Positions 1 through 10,183 of a stretch of DNA of 64,000 bases are shown piece after piece. This stretch comes from Clostridiales bacterium (GTDB lineage: Bacteria; Bacillota; Clostridia; Monoglobales; JAIRYP01). Location: the NCBI GenBank assembly GCA_031267755.1, contig JAIRYP010000015.1, positions 1-64,000 of the forward strand. The letters are read 5' to 3'. Position 1 is the stretch's first letter, and every line of letters begins with the position of its first letter. The position numbers and the translations under genes are program-made. The notes beneath the pieces are model-generated. The model made no database searches. It saw nothing but the letters and a program-made list of their open reading frames with translations, and was not told the DNA's origin.

Positions 1-509
1 TTTTTATTATTTTTTGTTTTTTGATAGTGAAAATTTTTAGTTTTCTAAAATATTGTTTATATAAAAAAATAATTTTACTTTAAAAAAATGAAAACTTTTA
101 TCTTAAAAAGTGTTATAAACCGGTATTAGGAGCAGTTTTTGAAGGATTTTTAAATTAATTTATTTGTTTGTTTTCAAATTTTTTAGTGACTAGTTTTGTT
201 TTTTAAATTTGTCTATTTTAAAAATATGTTTACTTTAATAATTTATATTTTAAAGTAAATTTTTTTATTTTATACCATAATTTTGTATTATTTTAATAAT
301 TTTGAAAATTTAGAATTATTAGTATTAATTAGCAAAATATACAAAAAAATAAAGAATTAAAAATTTGCACAATATATTTATATTAAATTTTGAAATTGTT
401 GTTTATATTTTAATTTTAATCAACACTTTCTATATAAATAGTATTTTTATATTACGGATTTTTGAGTATATATTAATGCAAAAATTTGATAATTGAATTT
501 ATTTTTCTT

Positions 510-1010
510 TCATAAATTTTCGTTTATATATAAAATTTCACCATGGTAAAATGTATGTAAATCTTCATCAAAATAAAATGCTTCTTTTTTTGAATTATCT
601 AGATTTTCAATATTTATTTTTTGTTTATAAACTACAGTACATTCCAAAGAAATAGATTTACATGATATTAAAGGAGTATTATTTTTTTTGGATTTTACGG
701 TTTCTAAGTTTAAAGTATTTATTTTGTCGTAGTCTCTGCCAGAATCTTTTCCGCAAATTTTTAAATTTTCGTCCATTTTTTCATCTAACGGAATAGTTAT
801 TGTAAATTCGTTGGATGCATCAATAATTTCTTTTGTATATCTACTTTCTCTTACCATAATAATAAAAATATATTTTCTCCACTCAATTCCTAAGTTTCCC
901 CAACCAATTGTCATGACATTGATTTTTTCATTTAACTTGGAGATTAAAAAAGCTCCTCTTTTTTCAAAATTATTTATAATTTTTTGAGAATATTTAGTCA
1001 AATCAGTCAT
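510..1010 (-). CDS. Flavin reductase-like (FMN-binding split barrel) protein
   Basis: Motif pattern RGAFLISKLNEKINVMTIGWGNLGIEWRKYIFIIMVRESRYTKEIIDASNEFTITIPL resembles the flavin reductase family. Confidence 0.75.
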   Translation of the reverse strand: MTDLTKYSQKIINNFEKRGAFLISKLNEKINVMTIGWGNLGIEWRKYIFIIMVRESRYTKEIIDASNEFTITIPLDEKMDENLKICGKDSGRDYDKINTLNLETVKSKKNNTPLISCKSISLECTVVYKQKINIENLDNSKKEAFYFDEDLHTFYHGEILYINENL

Positions 1011-1051
1011 AGTAATGTTCCTTTTCCGTAGATTTTTGAATGGTTTAAAAG

Positions 1052-2005
1052 CTATTTGAATTTATTTTTATTATATTTAATGTTCACTTCTTTTATGTCT
1101 TCGCGAATGTTTATTTCATCCGGAATTTCTAATTTTATTTTTTTTTCAAACGTTTCGTCATTTTTGTTGATAATAATTAATTCAGTATACAGTTTTTCTA
1201 TATTTTTAATGACATCCTGTTTTCCATAAATTGTAATTGAATTTGGAAAAATTTTATAATTTTCAGTATTCGCGTTAACTTGTTCGCCGGAAATTTTAAT
1301 AAATCTTGGGAATATATCAACAGTTTTTAATGCGCCAATTTTGCAACACACATTAATGTCATTTATGTCTTTAATAACGAGTGGAGACCTTAATTCGCTG
1401 CCATCTTTGTCTAAAAGAATAACTTTATATGTTAAGTTTATGTCATCGCATGCTTCGTTATAGTTTAATGTTATCGAAGCGTCACTTATTTGATTTACGA
1501 CTTTTTCACTTCCACTTACAAGTACAGATGACGGAGTAATTTTTGTGTCATAATGTATAAAACCTTCCTTGATGACTCCAATAGTGTTTAATTTTATATT
1601 AAATCTTTTTTCGGCAACTTTATCAACATGCACATCTACATAATAAGGTTTTTTTTTCACAATTGAAACATTATCAATAGGAAGAGTTACAGTTATTGGA
1701 ATTTTATATTTTCCAAATTCATTTGCTTGGGATAAGTTTAAAACTGCAACTATATTTTTCGAGTTTAAATCTGATAAAATTTTTCGGCTTCCTTTGATTT
1801 TTACTTCCACTTTATTTTCCTTTTGCCCAATTACGCTTAAACCAGATTTAGTTAATCTTTCCTCGTTAGAAAAATCAACTGGTATGTCTCGAATAGTTAC
1901 AGTAATAGAAGGGTCAATTATGATCACTACATATGCCCAAATTATCAATGCAATTATAAAGGAAAATATTTTGAGAAATATATTATTTTCGAATATTTTT
2001 TTCAT
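1052..2005 (-). CDS. cdaR: YbbR-domain protein (CdaA regulator-like)
   Basis: N-terminal TM, repeated YbbR-like beta domains, located directly downstream of cdaA. Confidence 0.85.
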   Translation of the reverse strand: MKKIFENNIFLKIFSFIIALIIWAYVVIIIDPSITVTIRDIPVDFSNEERLTKSGLSVIGQKENKVEVKIKGSRKILSDLNSKNIVAVLNLSQANEFGKYKIPITVTLPIDNVSIVKKKPYYVDVHVDKVAEKRFNIKLNTIGVIKEGFIHYDTKITPSSVLVSGSEKVVNQISDASITLNYNEACDDINLTYKVILLDKDGSELRSPLVIKDINDINVCCKIGALKTVDIFPRFIKISGEQVNANTENYKIFPNSITIYGKQDVIKNIEKLYTELIIINKNDETFEKKIKLEIPDEINIREDIKEVNIKYNKNKFK

Positions 2006-2042
2006 ATTTTCTTTCTTGAAAATTAAAAATTTAAACTAAAAA

Positions 2043-2900
2043 TTAAGCTGTGATAATTTTATTTTTTCGGAATATATTTGTTTTAATTTTTTCATCAGGA
2101 CGAAGTAGTTTGGTTAGTAATTTAACGAACATTTCATTTGTAAAACCAATTGTTAAATTTCCTTCTATTGCAACGGATATATTTCCAGTTTCCTCTGAAA
2201 CAACAATTGCAATGCAATCTGTTTCTTCAGATATCCCAAGACCTGCTCTGTGACGTGTGCCAAGTTCCTTACTTAATTTTGGATTTTGAGAAAGCGGCAG
2301 AAAACAGGCCGCAGCTTCAATTTTATTTTCTCTTATGATAACTGCTCCATCGTGAAGTGGAGCGCGTGGCATAAAAACATTAACCAAAAGTTCTGCGCTT
2401 ATTGAAGAATTTAATATTATACCCGTTCCTATTATGTCTCCAATTTTAGATTCACGTTCTACAACAATTAAAGCTCCAATTTTATTTTGAGATAAAGTTT
2501 CAACGCTTCTTGCAATTTCTGCAATAAGTTTTACTTTTTGTTTAATTTCTTTTTCAATGTCGCTATTAAACCAGTTGCCTAAAGAAGTTCTACCAATATG
2601 TTCGAGTACACGTCTAAGTTCGGGTTGAAATACGATTAAAATTGCAATCATTCCAAGCTTCATAGCATTACTAAGAACATAGTTAACAACATATAAATTT
2701 GCAAAATAGCTTATTTGCATAACTCCAATCAAAACAACAATTCCCTTAAGGAGCTGAATTGTGCGGGTGTCTCTTATAAAAATTAAAGTTTTATACACCA
2801 GATAAGTAATAATTATAATATCTACAATGTCTGACAACCTAAATATGCGAAGAAAAGATGCAATCCTTTCTTCTAAAAATTCATTAAGCAAAATAATCAT
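2043..2900 (-). CDS. cdaA: Diadenylate cyclase CdaA
   Basis: N-terminal TM helices, DAC motifs LHDGAVII (DGA) and GTRHRAG (RHR). Confidence 0.93.
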   Translation of the reverse strand: MIILLNEFLEERIASFLRIFRLSDIVDIIIITYLVYKTLIFIRDTRTIQLLKGIVVLIGVMQISYFANLYVVNYVLSNAMKLGMIAILIVFQPELRRVLEHIGRTSLGNWFNSDIEKEIKQKVKLIAEIARSVETLSQNKIGALIVVERESKIGDIIGTGIILNSSISAELLVNVFMPRAPLHDGAVIIRENKIEAAACFLPLSQNPKLSKELGTRHRAGLGISEETDCIAIVVSEETGNISVAIEGNLTIGFTNEMFVKLLTKLLRPDEKIKTNIFRKNKIITA

Positions 2901-2954
2901 TTTCTCCTATAAAAGCTAAAACTTGAATTATGTAAATAAATTTTGAGCAAAGCT

Positions 2955-4439
2955 TCAATACGCGATGCCCCAATATATCACCAATGTTGCTTTTTTGCCA
3001 CAACAAATGCAATTTTTTTCGAAAAAATTTTGTTCGTTTGGAATGCATCTTGAGGTCAAACCAGTTTCTTCTTTAATTTTTTCTTCGCACAAAGCACTTC
3101 CGCACCACATAGTTTTTATTAGACCTGTTTTCGTTTGCGCAATTTCTTTAAATTCTTTGTAATTCTTTATTGTTATTATATTTTTATTTAGATGTTTGTG
3201 GGAATTAGAGAGCATATTTTTTTGAATATTGTCCAATGTTTCGAAGATGACTTCTATAATATTATCAATTGGAACAATAACTTTTTCTCGCGTATCTCTT
3301 CTGACTAAAATAATTTGATTATTTTTAATATCTTTAGGACCAATTTCTAATCTAAGAGGAACGCCAAGCATTTCATACTCGCTGTATTTCCATCCAGGAG
3401 TTTTATTGCTTGTGTCAAGTTTTACTTTAAAGTATTTTATGATTTTTTCGTAAATTTCTTTTGATTTTTCTAAGATTTCATTTTGTTTAGTAATTGAGAC
3501 TATAACAACTTGAATAGGAGCTATTTTAGGTGGAATTTTTAAACCCCAATTGTCACCGTGAACCATAATTATCGCGCCAATTACGCGAGTTGAAATTCCC
3601 CAAGAGCTTTGAAATGCATGTTTTAATTTGTTGTTTTTATCTAAAAATTGTATATTAAATGCCTTAGCAAATTTATCGCCAAAATAGTGAGTTGTTGCGG
3701 TTTGCAAGGCTTTTCCGTCGTGCATTAAACTTTCAATTGCGCATGTAAACTCGGCCCCTGCAAATTTTTCTTTTTTGGTTTTTTTCCCTTTAATCACAGA
3801 GATCGCAAGAAAATTTTCACAAAAATCTGCGTATAAATCAAGCATTTTATTTGTTTCTTCAATTGCTTCCTCTGGAGTTGTGTGAACAGTGTGACCTTCT
3901 TGCCACAAAAATTCAAGATTTCGCAAGAATGGTCTAACAGTTTTCTCCCATCTAATAACACTGCACCATTGATTATAAAGCTTTGGTAAGTCTCTATATG
4001 ATTTAATGTTCTTCGAATAATATTCACAAAAAAGCGTTTCAGAGGTTGGTCTTATGCACATTTTTTCAGAAAGTTTTTCTGATCCACCATGAGTTACCCA
4101 GGCAACTTCAGGGGCAAAACCTTCAACATGTTCTTTTTCTTTATTTAATAAGCTTTCAGGAATAAGCATCGGCATGTAAACATTTTCATGTCCAGTTTCT
4201 TTGAACTTAAAATCTAATATATTTTTTATGTTTTCCCATATTGCAAAACCGTATGGTTCAAATATCATACAACCTCGAACTTCGCTATATGACATAAGTT
4301 TTGCTTTGGTTACAACGCTTGTATACCATTTTGCAAAATCTTTTTCCATGGGAATTATACTGTCAATAATTTTCTTTTTTGAAGTATAAATATTCTTAGG
4401 ATTTTTATCGTTCAAATTATTCACACTTAATTTTCTCAC
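2955..4439 (-). CDS. proS: Prolyl-tRNA synthetase (archaeal/eukaryote-like ProS type)
   Basis: VYMPMLIPESLL, CIRPTSETLFCEYY, LEFLWQEGHTVH; C-terminal Cys-containing zinc-like region CICCGKKA. Confidence 0.93.
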   Translation of the reverse strand: MRKLSVNNLNDKNPKNIYTSKKKIIDSIIPMEKDFAKWYTSVVTKAKLMSYSEVRGCMIFEPYGFAIWENIKNILDFKFKETGHENVYMPMLIPESLLNKEKEHVEGFAPEVAWVTHGGSEKLSEKMCIRPTSETLFCEYYSKNIKSYRDLPKLYNQWCSVIRWEKTVRPFLRNLEFLWQEGHTVHTTPEEAIEETNKMLDLYADFCENFLAISVIKGKKTKKEKFAGAEFTCAIESLMHDGKALQTATTHYFGDKFAKAFNIQFLDKNNKLKHAFQSSWGISTRVIGAIIMVHGDNWGLKIPPKIAPIQVVIVSITKQNEILEKSKEIYEKIIKYFKVKLDTSNKTPGWKYSEYEMLGVPLRLEIGPKDIKNNQIILVRRDTREKVIVPIDNIIEVIFETLDNIQKNMLSNSHKHLNKNIITIKNYKEFKEIAQTKTGLIKTMWCGSALCEEKIKEETGLTSRCIPNEQNFFEKNCICCGKKATLVIYWGIAY

Positions 4440-4605
4440 TTTCTTGTTTCAAAGCAATTAAAATTTAGAAGTGTTATCATTTTATTAAAAAAATAATATT
4501 TAGCCAATTGTTTAAAATATTATTATAAGCGTTAAGCGTAATATGCCAAGCTAAAAATGTCAATATTTATGAAATTATAGAGTTTTTGTTAAAAGGAGAA
4601 ATGTT

Positions 4606-4932
4606 ATGGAGAATGTAAAAAAATTTAATATTAATATAGAAGTGATTCAAAAAAATTTGACTGCAAAATTTTCAGGTGAAATAGGATGCTTAGAAAGTGT
4701 TGAAATACACAAACGACTTGAAGAAGAATTTAGTGATAAAAAATCAAGTGAAATTAGAAATATTACGTTTGATATGGAAAAGGTTAATTTTATTGATAGT
4801 TCGATGATTGGAGTTATATTTTGGATTTATAAGGAATTGAAAATTTTTGGAGGAAGATTGCTGATTATTAATACTCAAAAACAAGTTGATAAAATTCTTG
4901 AAACGACCGGAGTTAAAAATTTGTTAAAATAG
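4606..4932 (+). CDS. spoIIAA: Anti-sigma factor antagonist (SpoIIAA/STAS)
   Basis: STAS domain with phospho-Ser motif IDSSMIGV; RBS aaaggag; followed by spoIIAB. Confidence 0.85.
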   Translation: MENVKKFNINIEVIQKNLTAKFSGEIGCLESVEIHKRLEEEFSDKKSSEIRNITFDMEKVNFIDSSMIGVIFWIYKELKIFGGRLLIINTQKQVDKILETTGVKNLLK

Positions 4933-5005
4933 ATTGTGCTAATAAGAATTTTGAATAATTTTACATATTTATATTTTTATAATTCTCTTAAGGAGAGACA
5001 CTTGA

Positions 5006-5461
5006 GTGCATAATGTTTTAGAAGAAAATAAAGTGAATTGTCAAAATTATATGAAACTTGAGTTTTTGAGTAAAATGTGCAATGCAAGTTTTGCAAGATC
5101 CACAATAGCAGCATTCGCCTCTCAACTCGATATAACATTAGATGATGTGTCTGATATAAAAACTGCTGTATCGGAAGCCATAACTAATTCGATTATACAT
5201 GCATATAAGGAATCAATTGGGATGATAAAAATTACTTCAAAAATAATATTAAACACTTTAGAAGTTTGCGTGGAAGATGAGGGATGTGGAATAAAGAATA
5301 TAGCGCTTGCGCTCGAGAATAGTTTTACTACTGCTAAATTTGAAGGTAGATGTGGAATGGGATTTTCAATAATGAAAGAATATATGGATTTTTTAAATGT
5401 TGAATCTGATGAGAAATCTGGAACTAAAGTTTTTATGAAAAAGATTATTAAACATGAATAG
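5006..5461 (+). CDS. spoIIAB: Anti-sigma F factor SpoIIAB-type kinase
   Basis: MKLEFLSKMCNASFARSTIAAFASQLD...EAITNSIIHAYK...DEGCGI...GMGFSIMKEYMD: GHKL/SpoIIAB pattern; GTG start after aaggagag. Confidence 0.9.
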   Translation: MHNVLEENKVNCQNYMKLEFLSKMCNASFARSTIAAFASQLDITLDDVSDIKTAVSEAITNSIIHAYKESIGMIKITSKIILNTLEVCVEDEGCGIKNIALALENSFTTAKFEGRCGMGFSIMKEYMDFLNVESDEKSGTKVFMKKIIKHE

Positions 5462-5539
5462 TTTTAGTTTTAAAAAGTTTTTTATATTTTTTTAAATAAG
5501 CAAGATTTTTTAAAGTACATTTTAAATATTTTAAAAATT

Positions 5540-6547
5540 TCATGTTAAAAAATTGTTAACTATAAATAAATTAATAAAAATCCATGGAAAAGCAATTTTC
5601 CCGGATTTAATTTTAATTTCAAGTTTGGTTCCTTCTTCAAGTGCGTGAAATAATTTTTTTTTATCTATATTTTTCGATTGTTCTATAAATTTATTAATTA
5701 AAAATATTTTATTTGAGTCAAAAAATTTTTTAATTTTCCAAGGTGGTGTTTTATTTTCAATTAAACATTTGACCATAAATATGTTTCTTAAATTGTTTAG
5801 AATAATTCTTAAAATACTTAAAGGTTGCTCTTTATTTTTTTGAAATTCTTTTAAAAGTTCGTAAATTTTTTTTTTATTTGAGCAGAATAAATAATTTGTT
5901 ATATCAAAAATTTTACTGGTTAAGGTTTTTGTATAAACTTGATCAATATCATTTTTTTTTATAGAGATATCTGCATGATTTGAAATTTTTTCAATTTGAT
6001 TGTTACAGTCTAATAGATTATAATTGCAAAGTTCGACAAAATATTTTAAATCTTTTGAAGAGATTTTTTTATCCAGACAATCAATTTTTATTTTGATAAA
6101 TGCTTCAACTTCTTTTTTTGAGCTTTTCTTGAAATTTATTATTTGGCCAACGTTTTTAATTAGATTTACAATATTGTTATTTTTTGCGCATAAGCAGTCT
6201 TCTATTATTAGTAAATATAAATAATTTGGCAAATTTGAAATTAGAGACTCAAGTTTTTTTTGTTCTTTATCAGTTGTGTGGGATAATATTTCAGTATTTT
6301 TTAGTATTATTAGTTTATTTTTGGAATATATTGGAAAAGTATCAAAAAAATTTATTATATCATCTATATTTACTTTTGTGTTTAAAAATTTTAGCAAATT
6401 AAATTCTTGAAAATCTCTAGGAATTATTTTTTGTATTATTTTTTTTTCTGTTTTATCAATTAAAATTTTTTCTTCACCGAAAAAAAATAAAACGTTTTTT
6501 AAATTGTTTTTTTCAATTTTTTTTTCAAATTCTAAAAAGTTTATCAC
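5540..6547 (-). CDS. holA: DNA polymerase III delta subunit
   Basis: HolA-like organisation (LFFFGEEKILIDKTEKKI..., QPLSILRIILNNLRNIF). Confidence 0.8.
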   Translation of the reverse strand: MINFLEFEKKIEKNNLKNVLFFFGEEKILIDKTEKKIIQKIIPRDFQEFNLLKFLNTKVNIDDIINFFDTFPIYSKNKLIILKNTEILSHTTDKEQKKLESLISNLPNYLYLLIIEDCLCAKNNNIVNLIKNVGQIINFKKSSKKEVEAFIKIKIDCLDKKISSKDLKYFVELCNYNLLDCNNQIEKISNHADISIKKNDIDQVYTKTLTSKIFDITNYLFCSNKKKIYELLKEFQKNKEQPLSILRIILNNLRNIFMVKCLIENKTPPWKIKKFFDSNKIFLINKFIEQSKNIDKKKLFHALEEGTKLEIKIKSGKIAFPWIFINLFIVNNFLT

Positions 6548-6549
6548 TA

Positions 6550-7419
6550 TTATTCCCTTAAAACATTTACTTTTTTAATTCCGTTTTTATCTGCAATAAA
6601 TTTTATTGTTCCGTTTTTATCTGTTCGATATACTTTAGCATTAATTTCATTGAAACGATTTAGTGATTTTTCTCCTGGATGACCATATTTATTGTTTTGA
6701 CCAACCTCTATGATAACGTATTCAGGCATAATTTTTTTAAGAATTTCTAATGCGCTTGATGAGTTTGAACCATGGTGTGCAGCTTTTAAAACGGTGCTCA
6801 TTAAATCCCTTCTTTTTAATAGTGCATGTTCTATATTTTTTTCGATGTCGCCCGTGAATAAAAATGAAGTGTTACCGTAAGAAATTTTTGAAACGATCGA
6901 ATTGTTGTTTTCATTGTTTTTCGAATAATTTTCCCCTGCGTATAGTATATTAAAATCAATATTTTTATCAATTGCAACTTTATCGTTTGCCGAAACATAT
7001 TCTAGATTTATTTTTTTTATTTTAGCTTTGTTAACTAGGTTATCATGTAAAGAAAATTCGTTTTTACATGTTGGAATGATTAAATGGTTAATGTCAATAT
7101 TATCCATAATTTCACTTATGCCATTTGCGTGATCATCATGAAAGTGTGTAACCATGCATAAATCAATTAAAAAAACTCCTAAATCATTTAAAAATGGTTT
7201 TACTATTTTGTTGCCTTTTCCTTTATCGCCTCCATCTATTATTATTTTTTTGTTATCAGGAGTTTTGATATATTCGCAGTCTCCTTGCCCAACATCTACG
7301 AAATACACTTCAAGATATTTATTATTTAGTAAATATACATTTAAAACTAAATAAGTTAAACAAAAAGATATTGAAATTAAAAAAATATGCAAAACTAAAT
7401 TTTTAGTTTTCTTCTTCAA
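6550..7419 (-). CDS. ComEC-type metallo-beta-lactamase domain protein (stand-alone)
   Basis: VYFVDVGQGDCEYIKTPDNKKIIIDGG and metal motif THFHDDHANG; N-terminal TM. Confidence 0.88.
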   Translation of the reverse strand: MKKKTKNLVLHIFLISISFCLTYLVLNVYLLNNKYLEVYFVDVGQGDCEYIKTPDNKKIIIDGGDKGKGNKIVKPFLNDLGVFLIDLCMVTHFHDDHANGISEIMDNIDINHLIIPTCKNEFSLHDNLVNKAKIKKINLEYVSANDKVAIDKNIDFNILYAGENYSKNNENNNSIVSKISYGNTSFLFTGDIEKNIEHALLKRRDLMSTVLKAAHHGSNSSSALEILKKIMPEYVIIEVGQNNKYGHPGEKSLNRFNEINAKVYRTDKNGTIKFIADKNGIKKVNVLRE

Positions 7420-8935
7420 GGCTTTTCTCCTTACTTAAGAAACGGTAAAACATGAATAATGCGAATAAATAAGCGAAAAATAAAGATTTATTAGGTTTTG
7501 GAAGCTCCAACGAAAATGCCTTAAAGTGTGAAAACTCATTAATGAAATAATTTATAATTTTTATGGGAAACGATATAAAAAAAGATAAAATTTTCGAAAA
7601 ATATGAGCAATGGCACGAAAATGTCAACATTAAAATTCCAATTATAAATACATAATAAATAATGAAAGTTATAAATAAATTTGAAACTATTGCAAAAATA
7701 GGAAAAACATTAAAAAAATAGACTGTGAAATAAAGAGTTCCCAATATTACTGAAAAATTCATCGCCAGAGCGTCGCTTAGAAAATTGCCAATTTTGGGTA
7801 TTTTTTGTAATATCATAAGCTTAGCTTTTATTTTTTCTTTAAATATTACTATAGATAAAGATGAACAAAATGAAAAAATAAATCCAATATTTTGTAAAAT
7901 AAAAGGATTGTAAATAAGTAAAATTCCGGCACAAACGAAAAGTGTATTTAGGCGGTCAGGTTCCCTTTTGAAGAAAAAAGACGCAATGTGTACGATATTT
8001 ATTAATATTGCGTATTTGACTGCTGGAGTGTTTTTACAAACAACTCCAATTACTAATACAATAAATAGATTTAAAATGTTGATAAATTTATTATTTAAAC
8101 AAAATTTATTTATAAAAAAGTTTGAAATAAACAAAAAAATCGATATTTTAATTCCTGAAAATGTAATTAAATGTATCATTCCAGATTTTAAAATTTTTTC
8201 TCTAAAATTTTGATTCACTTTTGACTGTTCGCCAATTAAGATTCCTTCAACAATTGCCGAAAGTTGGTTATTATTAAATGCTTTCTCGGATATATCAATT
8301 ATTTTTTTTCTTACATTAAGTCCAATTTTTACTATATTTGGTATTTTGTTTTTGTAATTTAATTTTTCAACTTTATCACAAAATGACAGAAGATATACTG
8401 ATTTTTGTTTTAAATAATTTCTATGGCTAAAACCATTTGAAAAATTTTCTTGTGCAGGTTTAGTTAATTTCGTAAAACATTTTATAAAATCTCCATAATA
8501 AAACTCTTTTTGGTTTGCGGGTGTGTAAAGAATTATTTTATTATTGACAAAATATTTTATATCATTATATGAAACTTCATATACATTAATAGTATATTCA
8601 TATTTTTCCTTGGCATTAGTTAGTTTCGGTATTTCAATTATTTTCCCAACAATCCACACGTATTTATTTTCAAAGTTTAAAAAATCTAAATCCTTGAGTT
8701 CATCAACGTAGTACATTTTATAGAAGCCAAAACTAAATGCCAAAAATAATAAATTGATAAATAAAAACATTTTAAATGAAATTTTGTAAGTAACTAAGCA
8801 TAAAATTAGAGAAAATGAAACAAATAATATTAATAGAATTTTTGAATAATCATTTTTTAAAATTTTCGTTGTAAAGATAAAAATTCCAAGCATGTATGAA
8901 ATAATTATTAAAATTAATGAATTTCTTGTGTTCAT
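7403..8935 (-). CDS. comEC: ComEC/Rec2-family competence protein (membrane part)
   Basis: DUF4131-like N-terminus, competence core SAIVEGILIGEQSKV...GMIHLITFSGIKISI, many TM helices. Confidence 0.88.
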   Translation of the reverse strand: MNTRNSLILIIISYMLGIFIFTTKILKNDYSKILLILFVSFSLILCLVTYKISFKMFLFINLLFLAFSFGFYKMYYVDELKDLDFLNFENKYVWIVGKIIEIPKLTNAKEKYEYTINVYEVSYNDIKYFVNNKIILYTPANQKEFYYGDFIKCFTKLTKPAQENFSNGFSHRNYLKQKSVYLLSFCDKVEKLNYKNKIPNIVKIGLNVRKKIIDISEKAFNNNQLSAIVEGILIGEQSKVNQNFREKILKSGMIHLITFSGIKISIFLFISNFFINKFCLNNKFINILNLFIVLVIGVVCKNTPAVKYAILINIVHIASFFFKREPDRLNTLFVCAGILLIYNPFILQNIGFIFSFCSSLSIVIFKEKIKAKLMILQKIPKIGNFLSDALAMNFSVILGTLYFTVYFFNVFPIFAIVSNLFITFIIYYVFIIGILMLTFSCHCSYFSKILSFFISFPIKIINYFINEFSHFKAFSLELPKPNKSLFFAYLFALFMFYRFLSKEKSLEEEN

Positions 8936-10050
8936 TTTGTTTTAAATAATTTAGATATTATTTCTTTTGGCATAATATTTTTTAAGTAATCAAATATTGT
9001 TATAAACATCCACGCAAATCCCACGTATCCCATAAATCCAAAAATTTTTCCTATTATGCTGCTAAATTTAATAAAGGCAAGTGGCAACGCTATAATACAT
9101 AAAAGAATAGAGTAAAATAAGCGTTGTTTTAAATCTTTAATTTTGAATTGATTTATTAATGCAAAGCCCATTGAAACAGCCGTAGTAAAAGTTCCTGAAC
9201 AAACGAGAATTAGATATATGATTTTGCATATTCCTCCAATTGTATTTGCGAAATATAGCATAGGTATTTCAATTTTTTCAATTTCTTTAAAATGGAGTTT
9301 GAAAGCAAGCCAAATTACTAAATGCATAACACAAATTAAAGTTCCACCCAATATTGCGCCAAGCTTTATGGTTTTTTTATCGAATAAATTTTTAAATGAA
9401 ACTAGGACTGAACCAGATGCAATTGCATTAAAACTTACATAACATGCTGCACTTACAAATGAGTTAAAAAATGTAAAAAGTCCACTTGGTAAAGACAATT
9501 CTTTGAGGAAAGATTTATCATGAAATAGTGAAATATTTCCTTTTTTTATGGCAATTAAAGTCAAAATAGGTATGCCGATAATTTTAAGCGGACTCATAAA
9601 AGAGTTTACCATTAATAGTCCTTTTGCATCCAATATAAAGACTATAAAACAAAGAAAAGATAATGTTAAAACTCCAGCTGTATAACTATTAGAAGTTTTA
9701 AAAATTTGTTTAAAAAGAGAACCTGCGGCAGAATGCATTCCGAAAAAGGCAACGAATGCTATTATTGAAATAAAAATTTTAAATATTCTACCAATAACTT
9801 TTGAAGAAGTTTTAGTTACATATTCATCAAAAGAGTCAATTCTATCTTCATAAATTTTTTTTAGAACTATGTAAAAATTCAAAATAAGTAAAAAAAGGGC
9901 AAAAGCGAGTGAAAGTAAATTGCCATTGTTTCTATTGAAATATTGAAAAGTTTCTTGACCTGTGCAAAATCCTGCTCCTACAAACATTCCTAAAAATAAA
10001 AAAGCAATTTTAAAAGAATTTTTTATACTATTATTCATTTTTCTCCTCAT
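8932..10050 (-). CDS. YkvI-like integral membrane protein (amino-acid transporter superfamily-like)
   Basis: About 10 TM segments; N-terminus FKIAFLFLGMFVGAGFCTGQETFQYF. Confidence 0.7.
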   Translation of the reverse strand: MRRKMNNSIKNSFKIAFLFLGMFVGAGFCTGQETFQYFNRNNGNLLSLAFALFLLILNFYIVLKKIYEDRIDSFDEYVTKTSSKVIGRIFKIFISIIAFVAFFGMHSAAGSLFKQIFKTSNSYTAGVLTLSFLCFIVFILDAKGLLMVNSFMSPLKIIGIPILTLIAIKKGNISLFHDKSFLKELSLPSGLFTFFNSFVSAACYVSFNAIASGSVLVSFKNLFDKKTIKLGAILGGTLICVMHLVIWLAFKLHFKEIEKIEIPMLYFANTIGGICKIIYLILVCSGTFTTAVSMGFALINQFKIKDLKQRLFYSILLCIIALPLAFIKFSSIIGKIFGFMGYVGFAWMFITIFDYLKNIMPKEIISKLFKTK

Positions 10051-10183
10051 GTTTTTACATTACCGTTCATAATATTTATCATATTAGAATTTTAGTTTTT
10101 TGTAAATATATTTTAATAACAAAAATAAGTTTTTTAAAATTTTTTTATGTATTATTTATATAAAATATTGTATTTAAAAAATT

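Noticed and set aside
1-509. Possible gene in the first 500 bp
   Set aside because: Extremely AT-rich, no listed ORF, no RNA gene recognisable; left unannotated.
1794-2338. Plus-strand ORFs opposite cdaR/cdaA
   Set aside because: Embedded antisense ORFs with no recognisable domain; shadow ORFs.
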